From CAYORM01 sp964406375 (GTDB lineage Bacteria; Pseudomonadota; Alphaproteobacteria; DSM-16000; Inquilinaceae), in assembly GCA_964406375.1 (NCBI GenBank), contig CAYORM010000017.1:1-56657 (forward strand): 56,657 nt of DNA, read 5' to 3'. The notes beneath the pieces were generated by a model. That model saw nothing but the letters and a program-made list of their open reading frames with translations, searched no databases and was not told the DNA's origin. Positions within the stretch are counted from its first letter, which is position 1. Every line of letters begins with the position of its first letter. Shown here piece by piece: positions 1-7,658 of the stretch. The position numbers and the translations under genes are program-made.

Positions 1-848
1 TCGTCGGCGGCACGATGTTCCTGATGTGGCTGGGCGAGCAGATCACCGCGCGCGGCGTCGGCAACGGCATCTCGCTGATCATCTTCGCGGGCATCGTCGC
101 CTCGCTGCCCGGCGCGCTCGTCTCGATGCTCGAGCTCGGGCGGACCGGTGCGCTGTCGCCCTTCCTGATCCTGGTGCTGATCGTCCTGATCGTCGGCGTC
201 ATCGCCTTCATCGTCTTCATGGAGCGGGCGCAGCGCCGCCTGATCGTCCAGTACCCCAAGCGCCAGGTCGGCAATCGCATGATGGGCGGCGAGAGCTCGC
301 ATCTGCCGCTCAAGCTCAACACCTCGGGCGTGATCCCGCCGATCTTCGCCTCCTCGCTGCTGCTGCTGCCGGCGACGCTCGTCGGCTTCGCCGGCAGTGA
401 TCCGGATGCTGCGGGCGGCTGGATGCCGTGGATCGCGACGCAGCTCGGCCACGGGCAGCCGATCTTCATGCTGCTCTACGCCTCGCTGATCATCTTCTTC
501 TGCTTCTTCTACACGGCCATCGTGTTCAACCCGAGCGAGACCGCCGACAATCTGAAGAAGTATGGCGGGTTCATCCCCGGGATTCGCCCGGGCAAAGCGA
601 CCGCCGACCACATCGACTACGTCCTCACCCGCATCACGGTGCTGGGGGCCGCCTATCTGACCGCGGTCTGCCTGTTGCCGGAGGTGCTGATGGCGGAGTA
701 CGCGATTCCCTTCTATTTCGGCGGCACCAGCCTCCTGATCGTGGTGACGGTGACCATGGACACCGTGGCCCAGATCCACTCGCATCTGCTGGCGCACCAG
801 TATGAGGGGCTGATCAAGAAAGCGAAGCTGCGGGGGCGGCGCGGATGA
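1..848 (+). CDS. secY: Preprotein translocase subunit SecY, C-terminal part (5' end outside window)
   Basis: Forms the channel of the SecYEG inner-membrane translocon. The reading frame is open from the window edge (first full codon at base 3), and about 282 C-terminal residues are present. Family features seen: the WLGEQIT-RGVGNGISLIIF segment, the cytoplasmic stretch with ERAQRRLIVQYPKRQ, the GVIPPIFASS helix, and the NPSETADNLKKYGGFIPGIRPG loop that contacts ribosomes and SecA. Several hydrophobic transmembrane helices alternate with these loops. The stop overlaps the adk start as ATGA (845-848), so the two genes are translationally coupled, as in most bacterial spc operons. Truncated only by the window boundary. 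Confidence 0.97.
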   Translation, partial: VGGTMFLMWLGEQITARGVGNGISLIIFAGIVASLPGALVSMLELGRTGALSPFLILVLIVLIVGVIAFIVFMERAQRRLIVQYPKRQVGNRMMGGESSHLPLKLNTSGVIPPIFASSLLLLPATLVGFAGSDPDAAGGWMPWIATQLGHGQPIFMLLYASLIIFFCFFYTAIVFNPSETADNLKKYGGFIPGIRPGKATADHIDYVLTRITVLGAAYLTAVCLLPEVLMAEYAIPFYFGGTSLLIVVTVTMDTVAQIHSHLLAHQYEGLIKKAKLRGRRG

Positions 849-1417
849 ACCTGATCCTTCTGGGGCCGCCGGGCGCGGGCAAGGGAACGCAGGCCAAGCG
901 GCTGGAAGAGCGGCACGGGCTGCGGCAGCTCTCGACCGGCGACATGCTGCGGGCGGCGATCGCCGCGGGCACGCCGCTCGGCCTGCAGGTCAAGGCGATC
1001 CTCGATCGGGGCGATCTCGTGCCGGACGGGGTGATGCTCGACATGATCGCCGAGCGCATCCGCGACCCCGATTGCGCGCGCGGCTTCATCCTCGACGGCT
1101 TTCCGCGCACGGTCCCGCAGGCCGAGGGTCTCGACACGACGCTCGCGGCCGAGGGGCGGTCGCTCGACATGGTGCTGGAAATCCGGGTCGATGAGACGGC
1201 GCTGTTCGACCGCATCGCGACCCGGGCGGCCGAGTCGAGCCAGAAGCGCAGCGACGACACGCCGGAAACGCTGCGCAAGCGGCTCGACGTCTATCGCGCA
1301 CAGACCGCGCCGATCATTCCGTATTATCGCGACAAGGGCATCCTCCGGACGCTCGACGGCATGCAGCCGATCAATGCCGTCACGGCCGAGATCGAGCGCC
1401 TCCTCGGACTCGCCTGA
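845..1417 (+). CDS. adk: Adenylate kinase, short-lid form
   Basis: Cytoplasmic enzyme interconverting ATP+AMP and 2 ADP. The 190 residues begin with the P-loop GPPGAGKGT (Lys13), then STGDMLR (AMP site), the DGFPRT motif, and a short lid instead of the long zinc-type lid (DRIATR to ETLRKRLDVY). It ends in a normal C-terminal helix. The ATG overlaps the secY stop. In most bacteria rpsM, rpsK, rpoA and rplQ follow secY-adk; here the next gene is a convergent histidine kinase, so the operon ends at adk. Confidence 0.96.
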   Translation: MNLILLGPPGAGKGTQAKRLEERHGLRQLSTGDMLRAAIAAGTPLGLQVKAILDRGDLVPDGVMLDMIAERIRDPDCARGFILDGFPRTVPQAEGLDTTLAAEGRSLDMVLEIRVDETALFDRIATRAAESSQKRSDDTPETLRKRLDVYRAQTAPIIPYYRDKGILRTLDGMQPINAVTAEIERLLGLA

Positions 1418-1420
1418 GAG

Positions 1421-1442
1421 CGGCGCGGCAGAGGCCGCGCCG
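1421..1442 (+). terminator. Hairpin after adk, candidate terminator
   Basis: Perfect 8-bp stem CGGCGCGG (1421-1428) / CCGCGCCG (1435-1442) with a 6-nt loop, four bases after the adk stop and just before the convergent kinase gene. There is no T-run, so termination is inferred from position and stem strength only. Confidence 0.45.
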
Positions 1443-1474
1443 TCAGCCCGCTTGCCTCGGTCAGCCCGCTGTCG

Positions 1475-3787
1475 TCAGCCTGCCGCGGCCTCGCGGATCA
1501 CCCGCCGCTCGGGCAAGGCGAGCGTGACGCAGGTGCCTTCGCCGGGTTCGCTTTCGATCGTCAGCTGCCCGCCATGGGCCTCGGCGAGCGACCGGCAGAT
1601 ATAGAGGCCGAGGCCGGTCCCGCCCTTGGGGCGGCTGTAGGCGAGCCCGGCCTGACGGAAGGGTTGGCCAAGTTCCGGCAGGAGTTCGCGCGGGATGCCG
1701 GGTCCGGTATCGCGTATGCGGATCCGCATGCCCGGCGCCGTCGAGTCGAAGCTGACGGTGATCTGTCCCTCCGGCGGGGTGAATTTCGCCGCGTTCCCAA
1801 GAAGGTTGAGCAGGATCTGTGCCAGCGCCCGCTCATCGGCGAGGAGCAGCGGCGGCGTGGTCGTCTGGTCGATCCGGATCGGCGGTGCCTCGGGAAAGGC
1901 GTGCCGGACGATGCCGGCCTGTGTCGTCGTCACCGCCACCACGTCACAACGCTCTTCGGCGAGATCGAAGCGGCCGGCCTCGATCCGCGCCACATCGAGG
2001 ATGTCGTTGATGACGGCGAGGAGATGGCGGCCGCTGCGGTGGATGTCGGCGGCGTACTCCGCGGCCCGACTGCCCGATGCCGCCGTGCCGGCATCCGCCT
2101 CGATCAGCTCGCTGAAGCCGAGAATCGCGTTGAGCGGCGTACGCAGCTCGTGGCTCATGCTGGCCAGAAATTCCGACTTGGCGCGACTGGCGGCCTCCGC
2201 CCGGTCGCGCGCTGCGACGAGATCGGCGCGCAGGCGCTGGTGCTCGACCGCGACCGAGACGACGGCCGCGATGCGGCCAACCGCGGCGAGATCCTCGGCG
2301 GAGGGGTGGTACGTCTCGGCATGATAGGTAGTGAGCGTGCCGAGGACGCGACCGTCCCGGGCGACGAGCGGCGTCGCCCAACAGGCGCGGATTCCCTCTC
2401 TCCTGACCGCCATGCGCCACGCTTCGACGCGCGGGTCCGTCTCGACGTCGCTGATCACGACGGTCTCATTGAGATAGGCCGCCGTCCCGCAGACACCGGC
2501 ACCGGGCGCGATGGCGATGCCGTCGACCGCCCGCCGGTAGGAGGCGGACAGGCGCGGTCCCGCCCCGAGATGCAGCGTCTTCCCGTCCTCATCGACCAGC
2601 ATGATGGAGGTGCGTGCCCCAGGCAGCGCCGCCTCGACCGAACGGCAAGCAACCTCCAGGATCTCGGGGAGCGGGTGATCGCGCGCGGTCGCCTCCAGAA
2701 GCCGCGTCTCGGTCTCACGCACCGCCTCGTAGCGGCGGCGTTCGGTGACGTCGCGCAGCGACCAGATGCGTGCCGGGGCGCCGCCATGCTCGGCCGGACG
2801 GGTCGAGACCTCGACGATGCGCGCTTCGGACGCTGCGCGAAGCTCGACCGTCCGCGGCCCCATGCCCTCGCCAGCGCCGCGATGGACCGCTGTGGGAAGG
2901 AGATCGGCGACCATCCAGCCGACGACGGCGGCGCGGTCGCGGCCGAGCAGGGCGCAGAGGGCACTGTTGGCCTCCACCGCGACACCGGCGACTTCGATCA
3001 GGACGCCCTCCGTCGTCGCCTCGGCGAGGCCGCGCAGGCGCTCGGCCTCCCGTTCGCTGCGCTGGGCGAGGTGATCGTCGACCAGCGAAATGCCGACGGT
3101 GATGATGCCGATGAGAAGGCTGCCCAGCGTCAGAACCAGCGCCAGCGCACCCGGCGACAGGGCGCCGGTGGTGAAGGTCGACTGGGCCCAGCTGGCATCG
3201 GCCACGGGATCGGGGGTGACCGTCAGCCCCGCCATCCCGACCATGTGAAGCCCATAGACGGCACCGACCAGCAGTGCCGCCGCGACTGCACGGTGCCCAC
3301 CACGCCCTTCGCTGCGCGCCACTGCGCCGGCGGCGATGGAGAAGGCGATGCCGACGGCGACCGACAGGATGATGGCGGCCGGACCGATATCGACACGCCC
3401 CGGCACGCGCAGCGCGGACATGCCCACATAGTGGAGCGCGGCGATGCCCAGCCCGAGCACCAGCCCTGCGGCGAAGGCGCGGGACTGCAGCAGCGCGAAT
3501 GCGCAGGCCGACGCCGCCATGCCGAGCCCGACCGAGAAGAACGTCCCGAAGATATCGTAGGCGACCGGGACGCCCGGGTCGAAGGCCAGCATTGCAATGA
3601 AATGCGTGGTCCAGGCACCGGCCCCAAAGGTCACGCCGGCCAGCACGGCGCGCCGCCGCGGGCTGCCAGGCGCCGCCCGCCGGCGCCAGACCGTGATGGC
3701 GGTCAGCGCGGTGAGGAAGGATACCAGCGCCGCCAGAATCAGCAGGCGCGGCTCGTGCAGGTGGAGCAGATGCGCGAGCACGACCAT
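1475..3787 (-). CDS. MHYT-PAS-GAF sensor histidine kinase
   Basis: Inner-membrane sensor kinase, 770 aa. The N-terminal ~230 residues hold about seven hydrophobic helices with MHYT-type repeats (THFIAM, LHYVGMSAL, LHMVGMAGL). In this family these are proposed to bind a metal such as copper or a gas ligand. A PAS-like segment (~245-350) and a GAF domain (~370-510) follow. The HisKA box SMSHELRTPLNAI puts the phospho-acceptor at about His546, followed by an ATPase domain with NLLGNAAKFT, DTGPGIP and GTGLGLYI. No receiver domain or response regulator gene is attached, so the partner is unknown. It points toward adk and is followed by no other gene on its strand. Confidence 0.9.
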   Translation of the reverse strand: MVVLAHLLHLHEPRLLILAALVSFLTALTAITVWRRRAAPGSPRRRAVLAGVTFGAGAWTTHFIAMLAFDPGVPVAYDIFGTFFSVGLGMAASACAFALLQSRAFAAGLVLGLGIAALHYVGMSALRVPGRVDIGPAAIILSVAVGIAFSIAAGAVARSEGRGGHRAVAAALLVGAVYGLHMVGMAGLTVTPDPVADASWAQSTFTTGALSPGALALVLTLGSLLIGIITVGISLVDDHLAQRSEREAERLRGLAEATTEGVLIEVAGVAVEANSALCALLGRDRAAVVGWMVADLLPTAVHRGAGEGMGPRTVELRAASEARIVEVSTRPAEHGGAPARIWSLRDVTERRRYEAVRETETRLLEATARDHPLPEILEVACRSVEAALPGARTSIMLVDEDGKTLHLGAGPRLSASYRRAVDGIAIAPGAGVCGTAAYLNETVVISDVETDPRVEAWRMAVRREGIRACWATPLVARDGRVLGTLTTYHAETYHPSAEDLAAVGRIAAVVSVAVEHQRLRADLVAARDRAEAASRAKSEFLASMSHELRTPLNAILGFSELIEADAGTAASGSRAAEYAADIHRSGRHLLAVINDILDVARIEAGRFDLAEERCDVVAVTTTQAGIVRHAFPEAPPIRIDQTTTPPLLLADERALAQILLNLLGNAAKFTPPEGQITVSFDSTAPGMRIRIRDTGPGIPRELLPELGQPFRQAGLAYSRPKGGTGLGLYICRSLAEAHGGQLTIESEPGEGTCVTLALPERRVIREAAAG

Positions 3788-3920
3788 CTCGGACAGGATG
3801 GGAGGGCAGGGCGTCGGCGCGATGGCAACGCGTCGATAGGCCGGCCGATGAGACGGCCTGTCTCGGCGCTCTTAGCGCAGCGCGGGTCGCGGGTCGAGTC
3901 GTACCGTGCCCGGTGCCCTA

Positions 3921-4643
3921 TCAGTACATGTGCTGGCCGCCATTGATACTGAGGGTCGAGCCGGTGATGAAGCCCGCTTCGTCATCCACCAGGAAGAGGA
4001 CGCCGCGGGCGATCTCCGAGGCACGGCCGAGCCGGCCGACCGGGATGCGGGCGACGATCTTCTCGAGCACATGGGGCGGCACCGCGCGGACCATGTCGGT
4101 GTCGATATAGCCCGGGGCGATGGCATTCACAGTGATGCCCTTGGCCGCGCCCTCCTGGGCCAGCGCCTTGGTGAAGCCGTGGATGCCCGATTTCGCGGCA
4201 GCGTAGTTCACCTGGCCGTACTGGCCGGCCTGGCCGTTGATCGAGCCGATATTGACGATCCGGCCGAAGCCGCGCTCCCGCATGCCGTCGATCACGCAGC
4301 GGCACATGTTGAAGCAGGAGCCGAGATTGGTGTCGATGACCTCGTCCCAGGCCGACCGGCTCATCTTGTGGATCGTGCCGTCGCGGGTGATGCCGGCATT
4401 GTTGACCAGGACCTCGATCGGCCCGAGCGCCGCCTCGATGCGGGCGACGCCGTCGCGGCAGGCATCGTAATCGGAGACGTCGAACTTGAAGACGGGGATG
4501 CCGGTGCGCTCGGAGAAGGCCGTGGCCGCCGCGTCATTACCGGCATAGACGGCGGCGACACGATAGCCCTTCTCTGCGAGTGCCACCGAGATCGCCTCGC
4601 CGATCCCGCGCGTACCACCCGTGACGACCGCCACTCTGCCCAT
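3921..4643 (-). CDS. phaB: Acetoacetyl-CoA reductase (NADPH)
   Basis: Reduces acetoacetyl-CoA to (R)-3-hydroxybutyryl-CoA, the monomer for PHB. The 240-aa short-chain dehydrogenase has the cofactor motif TGGTRGIG, NNAGITRDG, the INGQAGQYGQVNY segment and the catalytic YAAAK. The C-terminal GSTLSINGGQHMY is typical of PhbB. I chose the ATG at 4643 because the fold begins at MGRVAVVTGG and a GAGGGAGA ribosome site precedes it; the longer ORF upstream is not family-like. It lies 46 bp downstream of phaA on the same strand, so it is the last gene of the pha operon. Confidence 0.96.
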   Translation of the reverse strand: MGRVAVVTGGTRGIGEAISVALAEKGYRVAAVYAGNDAAATAFSERTGIPVFKFDVSDYDACRDGVARIEAALGPIEVLVNNAGITRDGTIHKMSRSAWDEVIDTNLGSCFNMCRCVIDGMRERGFGRIVNIGSINGQAGQYGQVNYAAAKSGIHGFTKALAQEGAAKGITVNAIAPGYIDTDMVRAVPPHVLEKIVARIPVGRLGRASEIARGVLFLVDDEAGFITGSTLSINGGQHMY

Positions 4644-4689
4644 CGCTCTCTCCCTCAGCTCCCCGTCGGCACGCCCGGTCAGTGCCGAG

Positions 4690-5862
4690 TCAGCGCTCAA
4701 GGCACATGGCGATACCCATGCCGCCGCCGATGCACAACGTGGCGAGACCGCGGCGGGCATTGCGCCGCACCATCTCGTGGAGCAGCGTCACCAGCACCCG
4801 CGCGCCGGACGCACCGATCGGATGGCCCAACGCGATCGCGCCGCCATTGACGTTCACCTTCGCCGGATCCCAGCCCATCTCGCGATTGACCGCGCAGGCC
4901 TGGGCGGCGAAGGCCTCGTTGGCCTCGACGAGGTCGAGATCGTCGACCGTCCACCCGGCCCGTTCCAGCGCCCGCCGGCTGGCCGGGATCGGACCCGTGC
5001 CCATCACCGCCGGGTCGACCCCCGCGGTTGCCCAGGAGACGATCCGGGCCAGCGGCTCCACCCCCCGGGATGCGGCGTCCGTGTCGCGCATCAGCACGAC
5101 GGCGGCCGCGCCGTCATTGATCCCCGAGGCGTTTCCGGCCGTCACCGTGCCGTCCTTGGCGAAGGCCGGGCGCAGCTTCGCCAGCATCTCCGGCGAGGTG
5201 TCGGGCCGGGGATGCTCGTCGGTATCCACCACCACGTCGCCCTTCCGGCCCGGCACCGTGACCGGGGTGATCTCTGCCCGGAACCGGCCCGCTTCCATCG
5301 CCGCCTTGGCCTTCATCTGGCTCTCATAGGCGAAGCGATCCTGCTCGTCCCGGCTGAGTTGCCAGCGCCGGGCGACGTTCTCCGCCGTGTTCCCCATGTG
5401 GTAGCCGTTGAAGGCGTCCCACAGCCCGTCGCGGATCATGGTGTCGACGAGCTTGGTGTCGCCCATCTTGGTGGCCGAGCGCAGATGGGCGACGTGCGGC
5501 GCCTGGGTCATGCTCTCCTGCCCCCCGGCGACGACGATGCGGGCATCGCCCAGCCGGATCGCCTGGAACCCCAGCGCCACCGAGCGCAGCCCCGAGCCGC
5601 AGAGCTGGTTGACGCCATAGGCGGTGCGCTCGACGGGGATGCCTGCGGCGATCGCCGCCTGTCGCGCGGGGTTCTGGCCGGCACCAGCGGTCAGAACTTG
5701 GCCTATCACCGCCTCGTCCACCTCATCCGCTGCAGTGCGGGCACGGCCGAGCGCCGCCGTAATCGCCGCCGCACCGAGCGTGTGCGCGGGAAGGCTGGCG
5801 AAGGCGCCGTTGAAGGCGCCGACGGGGGTGCGGGCGGCCCCCGCGATGACGATCTCGGTCAT
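4690..5862 (-). CDS. phaA: Acetyl-CoA C-acetyltransferase (beta-ketothiolase)
   Basis: Condenses two acetyl-CoA to acetoacetyl-CoA, the first step of PHB synthesis. The 390-residue thiolase shows the nucleophile in NQLCGSGLRS (Cys88), the GHPIGASG histidine, the second catalytic cysteine in LCIGGGMG and the NEAFAAQ motif. The ATG at 5862 is preceded by AAGGAG and overlaps the phaC stop (ATGA at 5859-5862). A much longer ORF reads through upstream in this frame but is a shadow of phaC. Translationally coupled to phaC and followed by phaB. Confidence 0.96.
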   Translation of the reverse strand: MTEIVIAGAARTPVGAFNGAFASLPAHTLGAAAITAALGRARTAADEVDEAVIGQVLTAGAGQNPARQAAIAAGIPVERTAYGVNQLCGSGLRSVALGFQAIRLGDARIVVAGGQESMTQAPHVAHLRSATKMGDTKLVDTMIRDGLWDAFNGYHMGNTAENVARRWQLSRDEQDRFAYESQMKAKAAMEAGRFRAEITPVTVPGRKGDVVVDTDEHPRPDTSPEMLAKLRPAFAKDGTVTAGNASGINDGAAAVVLMRDTDAASRGVEPLARIVSWATAGVDPAVMGTGPIPASRRALERAGWTVDDLDLVEANEAFAAQACAVNREMGWDPAKVNVNGGAIALGHPIGASGARVLVTLLHEMVRRNARRGLATLCIGGGMGIAMCLER

Positions 5863-7226
5863 GCCTCGTCTCCTTGAGACCCGCCCTCCCGCCGGGGCTG
5901 ACGGGTGTGCCCGGCGCGGCCTCGACGTCCGGACCCGCCCGAACGATAGGGGCGGGTCCGCGGCCGTGCAACCGCAGGCCCCGGGACATGCCGGCGCAGC
6001 CACTCGGCCAGCGGGTCCCAGGCCAGCGCCGGCGCCCGGGTCGACACCGCCATCCCGATATGGCCGAGCGGCGGCTCCAGCATCGTCGCGCCCGGCATGG
6101 CCCGGGCAAGGGCCCGCGCGCTCGCCGGCGGCACGATCCTGTCTTGCGCCGGGATCACGTGCAGGCTCGGGCAGGCAGTGGTCTCCGGTCGGACGACCGC
6201 GCCGGCGATCCGCCAGGCGCCGGTTGCCGGCGTGTTGGCGGCAAACCAGCCGGACAGGCATTCGGTGGCGATCGGCCCCGGCAGCGGGATGCCGTCGTTT
6301 AGCCAGTCCTCGAGTGCGACGAACCGCGCGGCGGCAGCAGCGGAGGTGGCTCCCGCACCGTCGCCGCGGCCGAAGGCGCGGAACTTGCGCAAAGCCGAGA
6401 GCGGGTCGAGCGTCATCAGCAGCGCCTGGATGGCATCGACGGGCAGGGTGCCGCCGGCATGCGGCAGCGCCGCCGCAACGGCCGCAATGCCGGCGATGTG
6501 ATGGGCCGGCCGGTCGGCGTGGAAATCCCAGGGCGCGGCGAGGGCGGCCAGCGCTGCGATCCTCCCCGGCCGGCGGGCGGCGAGGGCCGCCGCCAATGTC
6601 CCGCCCATGCAGTAGCCCAGAAGTGCGACGGGACCGGCGGCGATCCCCGTCGCGATGTCGAGTGCACGCTCCAGCCGACCGGCGACGATATCGGTCAGCG
6701 TCAGCGTCTCCTCGGCGGCGGAGGGCCAGTCCCACTCCACCAGAAGCGGACGCAGCCCGCGCTCCCGCAATCCGCGCAGAAGGCTCGTCTCCGCCGTCAG
6801 GTCCAGCACATAGGCCCGGTTGACGAGCGAAGGGATAACCAGCACGGCGGGATCGCCGGCGCGGCCGTAATCGCGCAGAACCGTCGTCCCCTCCTGCCAG
6901 ATGACGGGCGGCGGGGTGGGCCGGGGGACCGGGGGCTGTGCGCGGTAGCGGGCGATGCCGGCGAGAAACCGCCGGCAATCGTCACGGATCAGCCGGTGCA
7001 GCGCGCCGGCGGCGACGGGCGGGGGCAGGTTCGCCAGCGCCTGTGCGGCGGCGGCGAGAGGCGTCCGCGGGTCGTCCGCCGTTGCCAGCGGCGTTGCCCT
7101 CCAGCGCCGCCACCCGTCGCTCCAGATCGGCGATGCGAGCGAGGAGGCCGTCCACAGTGTCGCCGCGGCCGCGAGATGCAGGGCCAGCGGGCGCGGTCCC
7201 AGCCGCGGCGGCGCAGGCCTGCTCAT
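5859..7226 (-). CDS. phaC: PhaC-like poly(3-hydroxyalkanoate) polymerase (alpha/beta hydrolase)
   Basis: Predicted to polymerise (R)-3-hydroxyacyl-CoA. The 455-aa protein has the PHA-synthase lipase box GYCMGG (nucleophile Cys206 instead of Ser), an acid residue in AQDRIVPP (Asp362) and the histidine in LGHIGM (His389), which is the complete C-D-H triad. WQEGTTVLRDYG and VLVIPSLVNRAYVLDL are family hallmarks. At ~410 conserved residues it is closer in size to class III/IV subunits than to the ~590-aa class I enzyme. The last ~40 residues are an Arg/Gly-rich tail of low complexity. The start has a weak ribosome site and lies inside the upstream small ORF, with a 245-bp out-of-frame overlap. 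Whether it makes polymer or is a paralogue needs assay. Confidence 0.85.
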   Translation of the reverse strand: MSRPAPPRLGPRPLALHLAAAATLWTASSLASPIWSDGWRRWRATPLATADDPRTPLAAAAQALANLPPPVAAGALHRLIRDDCRRFLAGIARYRAQPPVPRPTPPPVIWQEGTTVLRDYGRAGDPAVLVIPSLVNRAYVLDLTAETSLLRGLRERGLRPLLVEWDWPSAAEETLTLTDIVAGRLERALDIATGIAAGPVALLGYCMGGTLAAALAARRPGRIAALAALAAPWDFHADRPAHHIAGIAAVAAALPHAGGTLPVDAIQALLMTLDPLSALRKFRAFGRGDGAGATSAAAAARFVALEDWLNDGIPLPGPIATECLSGWFAANTPATGAWRIAGAVVRPETTACPSLHVIPAQDRIVPPASARALARAMPGATMLEPPLGHIGMAVSTRAPALAWDPLAEWLRRHVPGPAVARPRTRPYRSGGSGRRGRAGHTRQPRREGGSQGDEA

Positions 7227-7506
7227 CGGCGGGTGCGGTGGCGGGAACGGCCCAGGCCGCGATCAGCTCGGCCATCAGCGCCGGGCCGTCGGGGTCGCTG
7301 AACAGTCGGCCGGCCATCGCCTCTACCGCATCGAGCCAACGGCGCGCCAGCGCGTCCGCAGTCGGGGCATCGCGACCGGGCGGGGCGTCGCCGTCCGGTC
7401 CGGCCTGCCGGTCCGAAGCCGGGGACACCGTATCCGCATCGGGCATCGCCATATCGGGGGGGCACCGCCCCTTCGCCGGGCCACTCCGCCCGCGTCGTCC
7501 GGTCAT
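6982..7506 (-). CDS. Small coiled-coil protein, possible PHA synthase partner or phasin-like
   Basis: I do not recognise a defined family. The 174 residues comprise a low-complexity N-terminus, a helical segment (LARRWLDAVEAMAGRLF, ~52-68), an Ala/Pro linker, a heptad-type coiled coil (LLARIADLERRVAALEG, ~117-133) and an Arg-rich tail. PhaE subunits and granule-associated proteins often end in such a coiled coil. A strong GGAGG lies 7 nt before the ATG at 7506, and it is the first gene opposite phaR. Its 3' part overlaps the first ~82 codons of phaC in another frame, coiled coil included. The C-terminal Arg/Pro tail could be non-functional run-on. Expression is likely; function is inferred from context. 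Confidence 0.6.
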   Translation of the reverse strand: MTGRRGRSGPAKGRCPPDMAMPDADTVSPASDRQAGPDGDAPPGRDAPTADALARRWLDAVEAMAGRLFSDPDGPALMAELIAAWAVPATAPADEQACAAAAGTAPAGPASRGRGDTVDGLLARIADLERRVAALEGNAAGNGGRPADASRRRRTGAGEPAPARRRRRAAPADP

Positions 7507-7540
7507 GCGTCTTCCTCCGAGGGGCCGGTCGGGTGTGCGC

Positions 7541-7558
7541 CGCAGCGGTTGCGCTGCG
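7541..7558. promoter_or_regulatory. Inverted repeat in phaR/pha divergent region, candidate PhaR operator
   Basis: Perfect 7-bp arms CGCAGCG (7541-7547) and CGCTGCG (7552-7558) with a 4-bp spacer, in the 152-bp gap between divergent phaR and the pha operon. PhaR of Paracoccus and Rhodobacter binds TGC-rich dyads near pha genes, and the GCAG/CTGC composition fits, though the half-site order is reversed. Inference only. Confidence 0.4.
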
Positions 7559-7658
7559 AAACGACACGTGACACCCGTCGCCGGCGGGACCAGTATGAGG
7601 GCGGCCCAGGGGCCGCCAGAAGCCCGACGGCTCGTGCCCTGTCCGGGAGGTTGATACC

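Noticed and set aside
1574..3946. 790-codon plus-strand ORF opposite the MHYT kinase
   Set aside because: Composition-driven shadow: Arg/Gly/Asp/Ala-rich, no domain motif, and the opposite strand encodes a clear kinase.
4644..4760. N-terminal extension of PhaB to 4760
   Set aside because: Family homology and a good ribosome site start at 4643.
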